Positions 17,924-26,163 of a stretch of 64,000 nt of DNA are shown here, in pieces (the stretch's first letter is position 1; each line of letters starts with the position of its first letter). The stretch is from assembly GCA_009694745.1 (NCBI GenBank), contig SHUF01000006.1, positions 33,536-97,535 of the forward strand, given 5' to 3'. The notes beneath the pieces are model-generated. The model was not told the origin of the DNA, made no database searches, and was given only the letters and a program-made list of their open reading frames with translations. Source of the stretch: Acidobacteriota bacterium (GTDB lineage Bacteria > Acidobacteriota > Vicinamibacteria > Vicinamibacterales > SCN-69-37). The position numbers and the translations under genes were made by a program.

Positions 17924-20611
17924 ATGCCGCGCCTCTTTCTGATTGACGGCAACTCGCAGATGTATCGCGCCTACCACGCGATTCGGGGCCTGACCGGGCC
18001 CGACGGCAAGTCCACGAACGCGATCTACGGCTTCGCGAACATGCTGCGCAAACTCATCGCCGACAACCATCCCGATTACCTCGTGGCCTCGTTTGACCTC
18101 CCCGGCCGCACCTTTCGCGACGACCTGCTGGCCGACTACAAGGCCAACCGCACACCCATGCCCTCGGACCTTGCCGAACAGGTGCCCATCGTGCACGACG
18201 CGTGCGAAGCCATGGGCGTGCCGAACCTGACCTCGGAGGGTTTCGAAGCCGACGATGTGATTGGGACGCTGGCGGTGAAGGCCCATGCTCTGGGTTTCGA
18301 AGTGGCCATTGTCACGGCCGACAAGGACTTCTTCCAGCTCGTGACCGATGGCCTGCGCATCTACAACCCCAAAGACGAAGGCACCTGGTATGATGCCGAG
18401 GGGGTTGTGGCGAAGTTCGGCGTACGGCCTGAACAGGTGGTGGACATCCTGGCGCTGATGGGCGACAGCGTAGACAACATCAAGGGCGTGCCGGGCATCG
18501 GTGAAAAGGGCGCGAAGGAATTGATCGGCACGCACGGCACGCTCGACGCGCTGCTCGAAGCCGCGTCAGGGTTGCCCCAGAAGCGTTATCGCGAGGCGCT
18601 GACGCAGCATGCCGCCGACGCGCGCGCCAGTCGCGTGCTGGCCACGATTCGCACGGACGTGCCAATCGAATTTGACGCCGAGGCCCTGAGGTACCGCGGG
18701 CCTGACGTCGCGCGGTGTTACGCGCTGTTCTCCTCGCTCGGCTTCCGCACGATGACGGCCGACTACGCCCCGACTGCGGCCACATCCACCCACGACTACA
18801 CGATCGTGCAATCGCCCGAAGAACTCGACGCGATTGCAGAGGACATTCGCGCAGCCGGCCTGGTCTCGATCGGCGTGGTCGCCACGAACGCGTCGGCGAT
18901 TCAGGCCACGCTCGTGGGACTGGCGCTCTCCACGGCCACGGGCCGTGCCCGGTACATCCCGCTCAATCACGTGGGCCTGACCGAGACGCCGAACCTGCGC
19001 GTGGCCGACGTGACGGCACGGCTGGGGGCGACGTTTGCCGACTCCGCGATCGCGAAGATTGGCCACGACCTGAAAACCATCTCGGTGTTGTGCGCGCGCG
19101 CCGGTCTGCCGCTCGGCGGACTTGACCTGGACATGATGGTGGCCAGTTACCTTGTGGACGCCACGGGTTCGAGCCACAGCATCGACGAACTGGCTCTGGC
19201 GCGCACCGGGTACCGCGCGGTCAAGCTCGAGGACGTGACGGGGCGCGGGGCGAAGAGTGTGACCGAGGACGCAGTGCCGGCCGCAGCGGTTCTGAACTTC
19301 GCCGGAGAACGCGCCGACCTGCCTCTGCGTATGGCCGACGGCCTGCGCGACGATCTGAAGAAGGCCGCGCTCGACGGGATCTATCGCGACATGGAACGGC
19401 CGCTCATTCCCATCCTGGCCGACATCGAGCGCGCGGGCGTCAGGCTCGACGTGGCAGCCCTGGCCCGGCTGTCGGAGTCGATGCAGAAAGAACTTGATGG
19501 CCTGACCGCACGCATCTTCGAGCTGTCCGGCATGGAGTTCAACATCAACTCCCCGAAGCAACTGGGCGAAGTACTCTTCGACCGCCTCCAACTCCCTTCG
19601 TCGAAAAAGACGGGCAAGACAAAGACCATGTCGACGGCGGTGGACGTGCTTGAGGAGTTGGCGCAGATACACGAGTTGCCGGGACTGGTGCTCAAGTGGC
19701 GGAGTGTGCAGAAGCTCAAGGGCGGATACGTGGATGCGCTGCCGCAGATGGTCAACCCCGCCACGGGCCGCGTGCACACCACGTTTAATCAGGCGGTGGC
19801 GGCCACGGGCCGGCTCAGCAGCAGCGACCCCGGCCTGCAGAATATTCCGGTGCGCACGGCAGCGGGGCGCGAGATTCGTGCGGCATTTGTAGCCGAGCCT
19901 GGATTCGCGCTGATTTCAGCCGACTACTCGCAGATTGAGCTTCGGGTACTTGCGCATCTATCTGGCGATGCGGCACTGGTGCAGGCGTTCAAGGACGGCG
20001 AAGATATTCACGACCGCACGGCCGAGCGGGTGTTTGGGCAGAACAGCGGACTGGACCCGCACGAACTCCGGCGCCGCGCGAAGATCATCAACTACGCACT
20101 GCTTTACGGAAAGACCGCGTTTACGCTGGCCAAGGACATCGGCGTGCCGCAGCAGGCCGCGCAGGAGTTCATCGACGCGTACTTCGCGGGCTTCCCCGGC
20201 GTCCGCGCATACATCGACAAGACGCTGGAGGACGCGCGCGTCTCGGGCGTCGTGCGCACCATCTCTGGCCGGCAGCGGCTGATGCCGGAGTTGACGAGCC
20301 GCAACGGCCAGATTCGCGCCGCGGCCGAACGCGAAACGGTGAACATGCCCATCCAGGGCACAGCCGCCGACATCCTCAAACAGGCGATGATCGATGTGGC
20401 CGCTGCGCTCGTGCAGCACAACGCGAGTGCCACCACGCCCAGCCGCATGATTCTGACCGTGCACGACGAACTCCTGTTCGAAGCGCCTGTCGCAAATGTG
20501 ACTGCGATCACAAACCTGGTCCGCGACACGATGCAGAACGCGTTTCCTCTGTCGGTACCGCTCACCGTGGACGTGGGATCGGGCCCAAATTGGAATGCGG
20601 CAAAACCTTAG
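17924..20611 (+). CDS. polA: DNA polymerase I; 3'-5' exonuclease site apparently degenerate
   Basis: 895 residues. Residues 1-290: 5'-nuclease with LFLIDGNSQMYRAYHA, GFEADDVIGTLA, VTADKDFFQL, GDSVDNIKGVPGIGEKGA. Residues ~305-480: 3'-5' exonuclease-like fold, but the position of the catalytic FDTET motif reads SIGVVATNAS, and the NLKYD motif reads DLKTIS, so three of the metal-binding acidic residues are missing; only the last (ERADLPL) may survive. Residues ~510-895: polymerase with motif A DYSQIELRVLAHLSGD (~666), motif B RRAKIINYALLYGKT, motif C VHDELLFEAP (~847). Thus gap filling and primer removal are expected, proofreading is not, as in Taq-type enzymes. ATG at 17924 is the family start. 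Confidence 0.96.
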   Translation: MPRLFLIDGNSQMYRAYHAIRGLTGPDGKSTNAIYGFANMLRKLIADNHPDYLVASFDLPGRTFRDDLLADYKANRTPMPSDLAEQVPIVHDACEAMGVPNLTSEGFEADDVIGTLAVKAHALGFEVAIVTADKDFFQLVTDGLRIYNPKDEGTWYDAEGVVAKFGVRPEQVVDILALMGDSVDNIKGVPGIGEKGAKELIGTHGTLDALLEAASGLPQKRYREALTQHAADARASRVLATIRTDVPIEFDAEALRYRGPDVARCYALFSSLGFRTMTADYAPTAATSTHDYTIVQSPEELDAIAEDIRAAGLVSIGVVATNASAIQATLVGLALSTATGRARYIPLNHVGLTETPNLRVADVTARLGATFADSAIAKIGHDLKTISVLCARAGLPLGGLDLDMMVASYLVDATGSSHSIDELALARTGYRAVKLEDVTGRGAKSVTEDAVPAAAVLNFAGERADLPLRMADGLRDDLKKAALDGIYRDMERPLIPILADIERAGVRLDVAALARLSESMQKELDGLTARIFELSGMEFNINSPKQLGEVLFDRLQLPSSKKTGKTKTMSTAVDVLEELAQIHELPGLVLKWRSVQKLKGGYVDALPQMVNPATGRVHTTFNQAVAATGRLSSSDPGLQNIPVRTAAGREIRAAFVAEPGFALISADYSQIELRVLAHLSGDAALVQAFKDGEDIHDRTAERVFGQNSGLDPHELRRRAKIINYALLYGKTAFTLAKDIGVPQQAAQEFIDAYFAGFPGVRAYIDKTLEDARVSGVVRTISGRQRLMPELTSRNGQIRAAAERETVNMPIQGTAADILKQAMIDVAAALVQHNASATTPSRMILTVHDELLFEAPVANVTAITNLVRDTMQNAFPLSVPLTVDVGSGPNWNAAKP

Positions 20612-20730
20612 GAATTTCGGGATTTCCTGTCGGGCTTTGGTTATTTGTTTTCCGCTGTAAATATCTCAATCTAAACGCTTTATTGGCAGAATCTGGCATC
20701 TGCGTGCTCGGAGGGCCTCAGGCTGGCCCG

Positions 20731-20736
20731 TATAAT
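20731..20736 (+). promoter_or_regulatory. Consensus -10 (TATAAT), leaderless start of pcnB
   Basis: A perfect TATAAT lies 8 nt before the GTG at 20745 and there is no Shine-Dalgarno site. No TGn extension and no recognisable -35 are seen. The rest of 20612-20744 is AT-richer than the genes around it and holds no other feature that I can support. Confidence 0.5.
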
Positions 20737-20744
20737 TCCGATTC

Positions 20745-22046
20745 GTGGTTGAGCCCGTCATCATTTCCCGCGCCGAGCACACGATTTCGCGGCGCGACAT
20801 TGACCCCGACGCGCTCAAGGTGCTCTATCGCCTCCAGCAAAGTCACTTCGACGCCTACCTCGTTGGCGGCGGTGTCCGCGACCTACTGCTGGGCCGGCGG
20901 CCAAAAGATTTCGACATCGCCACAAACGCGCATCCGTACCAGATCAAGAAGCTGTTCAGGAACTGCTGGATCATCGGACGCCGCTTTCGCCTGGCGCACG
21001 TGAAGTTCGGGCAGAAGACGATTGAGGTGGCCACGTTCCGGCGCAACGTGCCGGACCCGCTTCCCGACGAAGCTGACGACGCGCCGGTCGTAGTCGCATC
21101 GTCGCCCGAGCCCGCGGGAGGCGATGACCAGGCCGGCATCATCCGGCGCGACAACACGTTTGGCACGCCGGAAGAGGACGCGTTCCGGCGCGACTTCACC
21201 GTGAACGCCCTGGTCTACGACATCGCGACGTATTCGATCATCGACTACGTTGGTGGGCTTGGCGATCTTGAGCAGCGCGTCATTCGATCGATTGGTGATC
21301 CGAAGGTGCGTTTCGTCGAGGATCCCGTGCGCATGCTTCGCGCGGCGGTGTTCAGCGCGCGCCTAGGCTTCACACTCGACGAGCTGGTACTTGACGCCAT
21401 TGCCACACTGAAGCCCCTCATCGGCAAGGCCGCGGCGCCCCGCCTGCTCGAGGAGTACTACAAGATTCTGCGGTCGGGCTATGCCGAGGCCAGCTTCCGC
21501 ACGCTCGACAGTCTGGGCTTGCTCGAGCTGATGACGCCCGAGCTGCGCAACCCGCCAGACGATGTGTGGGATTCGCTGGCGAGGTTGGATGCGTATCGGC
21601 GTCGTTTCGATGCGCCGCCGCCGGAACTGACCAACGCGATCCTGATGGGCGCGCTGCTGGTACCGGCGGGACTCATGGCGCGCAAGGCGCCGGGCGCGGC
21701 CACCGATACTCGCGTGCACTTCGGCATGTTGCCGATCGCGCGTCGCGACATCGATCGGCTCGGCCAGATTGTGAGTATGGTGCCGCGCATGCTCGAGCCC
21801 GAGCCGTCGCCTCGCCTGACGCGCAGCCTGCCGGGACGACCCGCGTTCCGCGATGCGCTGTTGTGGCTCGAGATCTTCACCGACGCGCCCGAGGAACTGG
21901 CGGCGTGGACCGCGTTACGCGCATCGGCGCCTGCGCCAGACCCTGAAGTCGCGGACGGGTCCGGGCCCAGTGACTCCGGCCGTCGCAAGCGCCGTCGCCG
22001 AGGACGCCGACGTGGTGGACGGGGAACGTCGGCGAAAACGGAGTGA
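20745..22046 (+). CDS. pcnB: Polynucleotide adenylyltransferase / CCA-adding-type nucleotidyltransferase (PcnB)
   Basis: 433 residues. Class II nucleotidyltransferase head: YLVGGGVRDLLLGRRPKDFDIATNAHP (GG plus DxD metal site), RRFRLAHVKFGQKTIEVATFR, then RRDFTVNALVYDI and the RNA-binding linker DYVGGLGDLEQRVIRSIGDPKVRFVEDPVRMLRAAVFSARLGF, all in the arrangement of bacterial PcnB/CCA enzymes. An acidic insert (EADDAPVVVASSPEPAGGDD) lies between the first two blocks. The C-terminus ends in a basic tail (GRRKRRRRGRRRGGRG), typical of poly(A) polymerases rather than CCA enzymes. It marks RNAs for decay or adds tRNA 3' ends; the sequence favours the first. Starts with GTG, probably on a leaderless mRNA. 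Confidence 0.9.
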   Translation: MVEPVIISRAEHTISRRDIDPDALKVLYRLQQSHFDAYLVGGGVRDLLLGRRPKDFDIATNAHPYQIKKLFRNCWIIGRRFRLAHVKFGQKTIEVATFRRNVPDPLPDEADDAPVVVASSPEPAGGDDQAGIIRRDNTFGTPEEDAFRRDFTVNALVYDIATYSIIDYVGGLGDLEQRVIRSIGDPKVRFVEDPVRMLRAAVFSARLGFTLDELVLDAIATLKPLIGKAAAPRLLEEYYKILRSGYAEASFRTLDSLGLLELMTPELRNPPDDVWDSLARLDAYRRRFDAPPPELTNAILMGALLVPAGLMARKAPGAATDTRVHFGMLPIARRDIDRLGQIVSMVPRMLEPEPSPRLTRSLPGRPAFRDALLWLEIFTDAPEELAAWTALRASAPAPDPEVADGSGPSDSGRRKRRRRGRRRGGRGTSAKTE

Positions 22047-22142
22047 CGAGTTAATCGCACTCCGTCAATCGACGCCTCTCTTGAGGGTTGAGGATGGAGC
22101 GTTGAGGATCGGGATTTTCGTGCGGCTCTTTCCGAACGTCGC

Positions 22143-22164
22143 GCGGCCTGGGTCTCAAGGCCGC
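22143..22164. repeat. Short hairpin downstream of pcnB
   Basis: GCGGCCT at 22143-22149 pairs with AGGCCGC at 22158-22164 around GGGTCTCA. It resembles the other small GC hairpins at 17086 and 27686 in having a GGTCT..AAG core, and precedes the T-tract hairpin at 22175. Confidence 0.4.
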
Positions 22165-22174
22165 AGGTTATTGC

Positions 22175-22211
22175 GGGGCGGTCCGGCGGTGGTGAGCCGC
22201 CCCACTTTTTT
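22175..22211 (+). terminator. Rho-independent terminator of pcnB
   Basis: GGGGCGG (22175-22181) pairs with CCGCCCC (22197-22203), and after two bases a run of six T follows (22206-22211). It lies 129 bases after the pcnB stop and 14 bases before the antiporter start, on the transcribed strand of both. Confidence 0.55.
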
Positions 22212-22225
22212 GGATATCCTCCCCT

Positions 22226-23461
22226 ATGTCGTTCGCCTCCCTGCATCCCCTCAGCCAGCTCTTGCTCCAGTTGGTCACGGTGCTCGTGGCGGCCCGGGTG
22301 ACCGGATTACTGTTTGCGAGACTGGGACAGTCCGCAGTCATCGGTGAAATCGCCGCAGGCGTCCTGCTCGGCCCGTCGCTATTGGGGTGGATAGCACCGG
22401 GCGTGTTCCAGACCCTGTTCCCTGCCTCATCCGTTGGAACGCTCCAACTCCTGAGTCAGATCGGCGTCTGTCTCTTCCTGTTTGTCGTAGGCATGACGGT
22501 TGATGTGGGCCACCTTAGACAAAAGACGCCGGCGGCCCTTGTCATCAGCCACGCCAGCATTGTCGTGCCCGCCTTGTGTGGCGCGTTGCTCTCACCCTGG
22601 CTCTTCCCTTCGCTGGCGGGCCCCGACGCCACCCCCGCGTCGTTCACCGTGTTCATGGCCATCTCGATGAGCATCACGGCATTTCCGGTGCTCGCCAGAA
22701 TTCTCGACGAGCGAGGGTTGTCGGCCACAGCCCTGGGTGTGATGGCGCTGACGTGCGCCGCTGTAGGTGACGTCACTGCGTGGATCATGCTCGCGGGTAT
22801 CGTGGCGGTCACGCAGGAAGGGGCCTGGGCGGGATCGATCGTGACCTTGGTCCGCGTGGCCGTCTTTGCCATCGTCATGCTCGTCGGAGTGCGGCGGCTG
22901 CTGCCCAGATGGATGGGATCGGGAAGTTCCCCCGAGGCGCCCCTTGGGCAGAATGTCCTTGTGGCCGCACTGGCCTTGATGCTCGTCAGTGCGCTCACCA
23001 CCGAACTTATTGGCATCCATGCGCTGTTCGGCGCGTTCCTGGCCGGCGTGGTGATGCCCAGGCAAGGGACGTTGCGGCAACAGATGGTCGTGCGCATCGA
23101 GGATTTCAGCGCCGTTTTTCTGCTGCCGCTCTTCTTTGTCGTGACCGGCCTCCGCACGAGCATCACGCTCATCAACGACCTGCAGGGCTGGGCCATTTGC
23201 GCTGCGATCATCCTGGTGGCCACTGCCGGAAAAATCGGCGGCACTTACGTCGCCGCGCGATGGACCGGGATGCCGCGGCCGGACGCCTTTGCCCTCGGCG
23301 TCTTGATGAACACGCGCGGCCTCATGGAACTCATCGCGCTCAACATCGGCTATGACCTCGGCATCCTCTCGCCACGCATCTTTGCGATGCTCGTGATCAT
23401 GGCGCTGGTGACCACGGCGCTGACTGGACCGCTGCTCACGTGGGCGAAGCGATGGCGGTAG
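22226..23461 (+). CDS. Cation:proton antiporter, CPA2/Kef family
   Basis: 411 residues, about 12 membrane helices, the transport domain only. Family features: LGQSAVIGEIAAGVLLGPSLLGW in helices 1-2, the MTVDVGHLRQK loop, ISMSITAFPVLARILDERGL with the unwound-helix region, and GDVTAWIMLAGI with the ion-binding Asp. The C-terminal TrkA-N nucleotide-binding domain of KefB/KefC is absent, so gating by NAD(H) or glutathione is not expected; exchange of Na+ or K+ for H+ is likely. Its last 10 bases overlap the start of greB. Confidence 0.9.
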   Translation: MSFASLHPLSQLLLQLVTVLVAARVTGLLFARLGQSAVIGEIAAGVLLGPSLLGWIAPGVFQTLFPASSVGTLQLLSQIGVCLFLFVVGMTVDVGHLRQKTPAALVISHASIVVPALCGALLSPWLFPSLAGPDATPASFTVFMAISMSITAFPVLARILDERGLSATALGVMALTCAAVGDVTAWIMLAGIVAVTQEGAWAGSIVTLVRVAVFAIVMLVGVRRLLPRWMGSGSSPEAPLGQNVLVAALALMLVSALTTELIGIHALFGAFLAGVVMPRQGTLRQQMVVRIEDFSAVFLLPLFFVVTGLRTSITLINDLQGWAICAAIILVATAGKIGGTYVAARWTGMPRPDAFALGVLMNTRGLMELIALNIGYDLGILSPRIFAMLVIMALVTTALTGPLLTWAKRWR

Positions 23462-24057
23462 GAAGAACCAAGCGGCCGCTGCGAGAACCCGTGCGCGAGG
23501 CGCCGGGGCCGAAGCTGAAGAACTACATCACGCCGGCAGGGTTACAGCGCCTGAGGGACGCCCACCGGTTCCTGATGAAGAGGGAACGGCCGGCCGTGAC
23601 CAAGGTCGTGGCGTGGGCCGCGTCCAACGGCGACCGGAGCGAAAACGCCGACTATCTGTACAGCAAGCGGCGGTTACGCCAGATCGACTCCCGTATTCGC
23701 TTCCTCTCCAAGCGGATCGATGCCGCCGAGGTCGTGGACCCGGCCGCACCACGTCCGGCGTCGGCGGCCGAGCGCGTCTTCTTCGGAGCCACCGTGACTT
23801 ATCAAGACCCCGACGGTCAGGAGCACGTCGTCAGCATCGTGGGCATCGACGAGGTGGACGTCAACCGCAATTACATCAGCTGGAGGTCGCCACTCGCGCG
23901 CGCGCTCATGAAGGCCGGCGCTGGCGACCGCGTGGTCCTACACGCGCCGAAGAAAACCGAGCACCTCGAGGTGCTGGACGTGGAGTACGTCGCGATTCCC
24001 ATGGAGCCATTCCGCGAGCCGCCAGGCGCCGAGGCGGCAACCAACGTCCTGCGTTAA
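23452..24057 (+). CDS. greB: Transcription elongation factor GreB
   Basis: Rescues backtracked RNA polymerase by stimulating transcript cleavage. 201 residues: N-terminal coiled coil with NYITPAGLQRLRDAHRFLM, AASNGDRSENADYLYSKRRLRQIDSRIRFLSKRI (the acidic tip DRSENADY and RRLRxID are GreA/GreB hallmarks), C-terminal FKBP-like domain VFFGATVTYQDPDGQEHVVSIVGIDEVD and ISWRSPLARALMKAGAGD. A basic N-terminal extension and a ~15-residue C-terminal tail are longer than in E. coli. ATG 23452 overlaps the antiporter stop; GTG 23440 is an alternative start. Confidence 0.93.
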   Translation: MAVGRTKRPLREPVREAPGPKLKNYITPAGLQRLRDAHRFLMKRERPAVTKVVAWAASNGDRSENADYLYSKRRLRQIDSRIRFLSKRIDAAEVVDPAAPRPASAAERVFFGATVTYQDPDGQEHVVSIVGIDEVDVNRNYISWRSPLARALMKAGAGDRVVLHAPKKTEHLEVLDVEYVAIPMEPFREPPGAEAATNVLR

Positions 24058-24066
24058 GCTGTGGCC

Positions 24067-24342
24067 ATGAGACGGGAGTTGCTGCGCATCGCGTCACGGG
24101 TGGTCTGGTGGGACACTCCGGACCGGGTCCTGGCGCGCGAGGATGACTTTCTCTGCCGAGTCATGGCACTTGGAGACCTCGCTGACGTCAACTACATCGA
24201 GGACACGTTCGGCCCTGACCGACTGCGGCATGCTCTGAGGACCGCATCGCCGGGGATCCTCGATCCTCGGTCGTGGCATTACTGGCACCACCGGCTGGGC
24301 CTTGGACCCGCCGGCCCAGAACCATCCCGACAGTTATCGTGA
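24067..24342 (+). CDS. Small protein paired with an AbiEii-type nucleotidyltransferase (possible antitoxin-like partner)
   Basis: 91 residues: VVWWDTPDRVLAREDDFLCRVMALGDLADVNYIEDTFGPDRLRHALR then SPRSW-like DPRSWHYWHHRLGL. The pattern (opening W-D-T, a helix ending in the conserved-looking GDLADV, then a short basic helix) resembles small proteins of the DUF6922 type that I know to sit just before AbiEii-family nucleotidyltransferases; this family call is from memory. It ends in a GTGA overlap with the next gene, so both are co-translated. ATG 24067 preferred; GTG 24061 also possible. An antitoxin role is inference from position. Confidence 0.7.
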   Translation: MRRELLRIASRVVWWDTPDRVLAREDDFLCRVMALGDLADVNYIEDTFGPDRLRHALRTASPGILDPRSWHYWHHRLGLGPAGPEPSRQLS

Positions 24343-25001
24343 GCACATTCGCGGCCAAACTGGATATCCTCCCGGCAGCGCAGCGGCGCCTGTGGGACGA
24401 GTTTCGTGACGGCCTCCCTTCACCCTTCGTGCTGTACGGCGGAACCGCACTCGCATTGCGAACCGGCAGTCGTGAGTCGGAGGACTTTGACTTCTTTTCG
24501 AACGACCCCCTGGATGCTCACTCCCTGCGCGACGCCCTTTCGTTTCTCACACACGCGGAACTGATTCGGGCAGCGCCATCAACGGCGACATACCTGGTTG
24601 ACCGGGCAGGTCCCGTGAAGGTGTCGTTTTTTGGAGGTCTTCCGCTTGGACGAGTCGGCGAGGTCTCTGTCTGTGCCGACAACGGTGTACGCGTGGCATC
24701 GTTGCTGGACCTGGCCGCGCAGAAGGTGCGAGTGGTTCAGATCCGAGCTGAGCGCAAAGACTACCTCGATCTGATGACGCTTCTGGCATACGGCGTGTCA
24801 TTGCCGCAGGCGCTCGGGGCAGCGCGTGCGTTGTACGCCGACTTCGCACCGCTCGTCACCTTGAAGGCGCTCTCCTACTTCGACGACGGTGACCTTGGTT
24901 CGTTGCCCAACGAAGTCAAGCAAGCCCTATCGGAGGCCGCGGCGAAAGTTCACACACCAGCACGTGTGGCACGGCTGAGCGATCGTCTGGCGGAGTCATG
25001 A
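24339..25001 (+). CDS. AbiEii-family nucleotidyltransferase (toxin-like)
   Basis: 220 residues with a minimal nucleotidyltransferase core: PFVLYGGTALALRTGSRESEDFDFFS supplies the GG motif and the D-x-D metal site, followed by VSFFGGLPLGRVGE and VASLLDLAAQKVRVVQIRAERKDYLDL, a helix that carries the conserved Lys/Asp of AbiEii proteins. In known type IV toxin-antitoxin and abortive-infection systems this fold modifies tRNA or other targets. Its start overlaps the small upstream gene and its stop overlaps the aminotransferase start (ATGA). The usual partner AbiEi is absent. It may be a TA module absorbed into a housekeeping operon. Confidence 0.85.
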   Translation: MSTFAAKLDILPAAQRRLWDEFRDGLPSPFVLYGGTALALRTGSRESEDFDFFSNDPLDAHSLRDALSFLTHAELIRAAPSTATYLVDRAGPVKVSFFGGLPLGRVGEVSVCADNGVRVASLLDLAAQKVRVVQIRAERKDYLDLMTLLAYGVSLPQALGAARALYADFAPLVTLKALSYFDDGDLGSLPNEVKQALSEAAAKVHTPARVARLSDRLAES

Positions 25002-26155
25002 ACACGCCCAGTCTTCAATGGTCCTCGAAGCTCCCGGCCATCGGCGTCAGCATCTTCTCGGTGATGACCCGGTTGGCGAACGAGCATGGCGCGATCAACC
25101 TGTCGCAGGGCTTTCCTGACTTCGACTGCGACCCGGCGCTTGTTGAAGCCGTGGCCCGGGCCATGCGCGACGGGCACAACCAGTACGCACCAATGCCCGG
25201 CGTCCAGGCGCTTCGCGACGCGATTGCAGCGAAGGTGCGGCATTGTTATGGCGCCTCTGTGGATCCAATGACAGAGGTTCAGGTCACGTGTGGCGCCACC
25301 GAAGCGCTCTACTCGACGCTGACCGCCTTTGTGCGGCCCGGCGACGAAGTGGTGCTCTTCGAGCCATGTTATGACTCATACGTGCCAGCCATCCTGCTGT
25401 CTGGCGGCACGCCGGTGTTCGTTGGACTGCGTTATCCCGACTACCGGGTGGACTGGGACGAAGTGGCACGCGCGATCACACCCAGAACTAGAGCCATCCT
25501 CATCAACACGCCGCACAACCCGACCGGTATGACCTGGACGCCCGAGGACATGCACCAGCTTGCAGCGCTGGTGGACGGCAGCGACATTCTGCTCATTGGC
25601 GACGAGGTCTATGAACACATCATCTTCGACGGACGACGCCACGAGAGCCTGCTGCGTTATCCGGAGTTGCGATCACACGCCGTCGTGATCAGTTCCTTCG
25701 GCAAGACGTTCCACACCACGGGCTGGAAGATCGGATACGCGGTGGCCCCGGCGGCCATCCTGGCTGAGGTTCAGCGCATTCATCAGTTCGTGACCTTCAC
25801 CGCACACTCGGCGGCCCAGGTGGCGTTTGCGGAGTTCGTGACGCGCGACCCTGGCGCCACCGGGCTCGACGCGTTCTATCAGGCCAAGCGCGATCTGTTT
25901 CTGCACCTGCTCGAGGGTTCCCGATTCAGGCCGCTCGCCTGCAGCGGCACGTACTTCCAATTGATGGACTATTCGGCGATGACCCGCGACCGCGACACAG
26001 ACGTCGCCATGCAACTGATCGCTCAGCACGGTGTGGCCGCGATTCCCTGCTCGGCGTTTAACCACAAGGATGCGGGTGGCCCAGTCCTGCGGTTCTGCTT
26101 CGCAAAAAAAGACCAGACGCTTCAGGCCGCAGCGGAACGGCTGCGGACGGTCTGA
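24998..26155 (+). CDS. PLP-dependent aminotransferase, methionine/kynurenine aminotransferase type (YbdL-like)
   Basis: 385 residues, fold type I class I/II aminotransferase. INLSQGFPDFDCDPALVEA, NQYAPMPGVQALRDAIA, FEPCYDSYVPAILLSGGTPVFV, INTPHNPTGMTW, DEVYEHIIFDG, the PLP lysine in SSFGKTFHTTGWKIGYAV, and RFCFAKKDQTL near the end. These blocks match the YbdL/kynurenine aminotransferase group, which uses methionine, phenylalanine or kynurenine with 2-oxoacids. The ATG overlaps the nucleotidyltransferase stop. Last gene of the overlapping run that starts with the antiporter at 22226. Confidence 0.92.
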   Translation: MNTPSLQWSSKLPAIGVSIFSVMTRLANEHGAINLSQGFPDFDCDPALVEAVARAMRDGHNQYAPMPGVQALRDAIAAKVRHCYGASVDPMTEVQVTCGATEALYSTLTAFVRPGDEVVLFEPCYDSYVPAILLSGGTPVFVGLRYPDYRVDWDEVARAITPRTRAILINTPHNPTGMTWTPEDMHQLAALVDGSDILLIGDEVYEHIIFDGRRHESLLRYPELRSHAVVISSFGKTFHTTGWKIGYAVAPAAILAEVQRIHQFVTFTAHSAAQVAFAEFVTRDPGATGLDAFYQAKRDLFLHLLEGSRFRPLACSGTYFQLMDYSAMTRDRDTDVAMQLIAQHGVAAIPCSAFNHKDAGGPVLRFCFAKKDQTLQAAAERLRTV

Positions 26156-26163
26156 GCAGCCCT

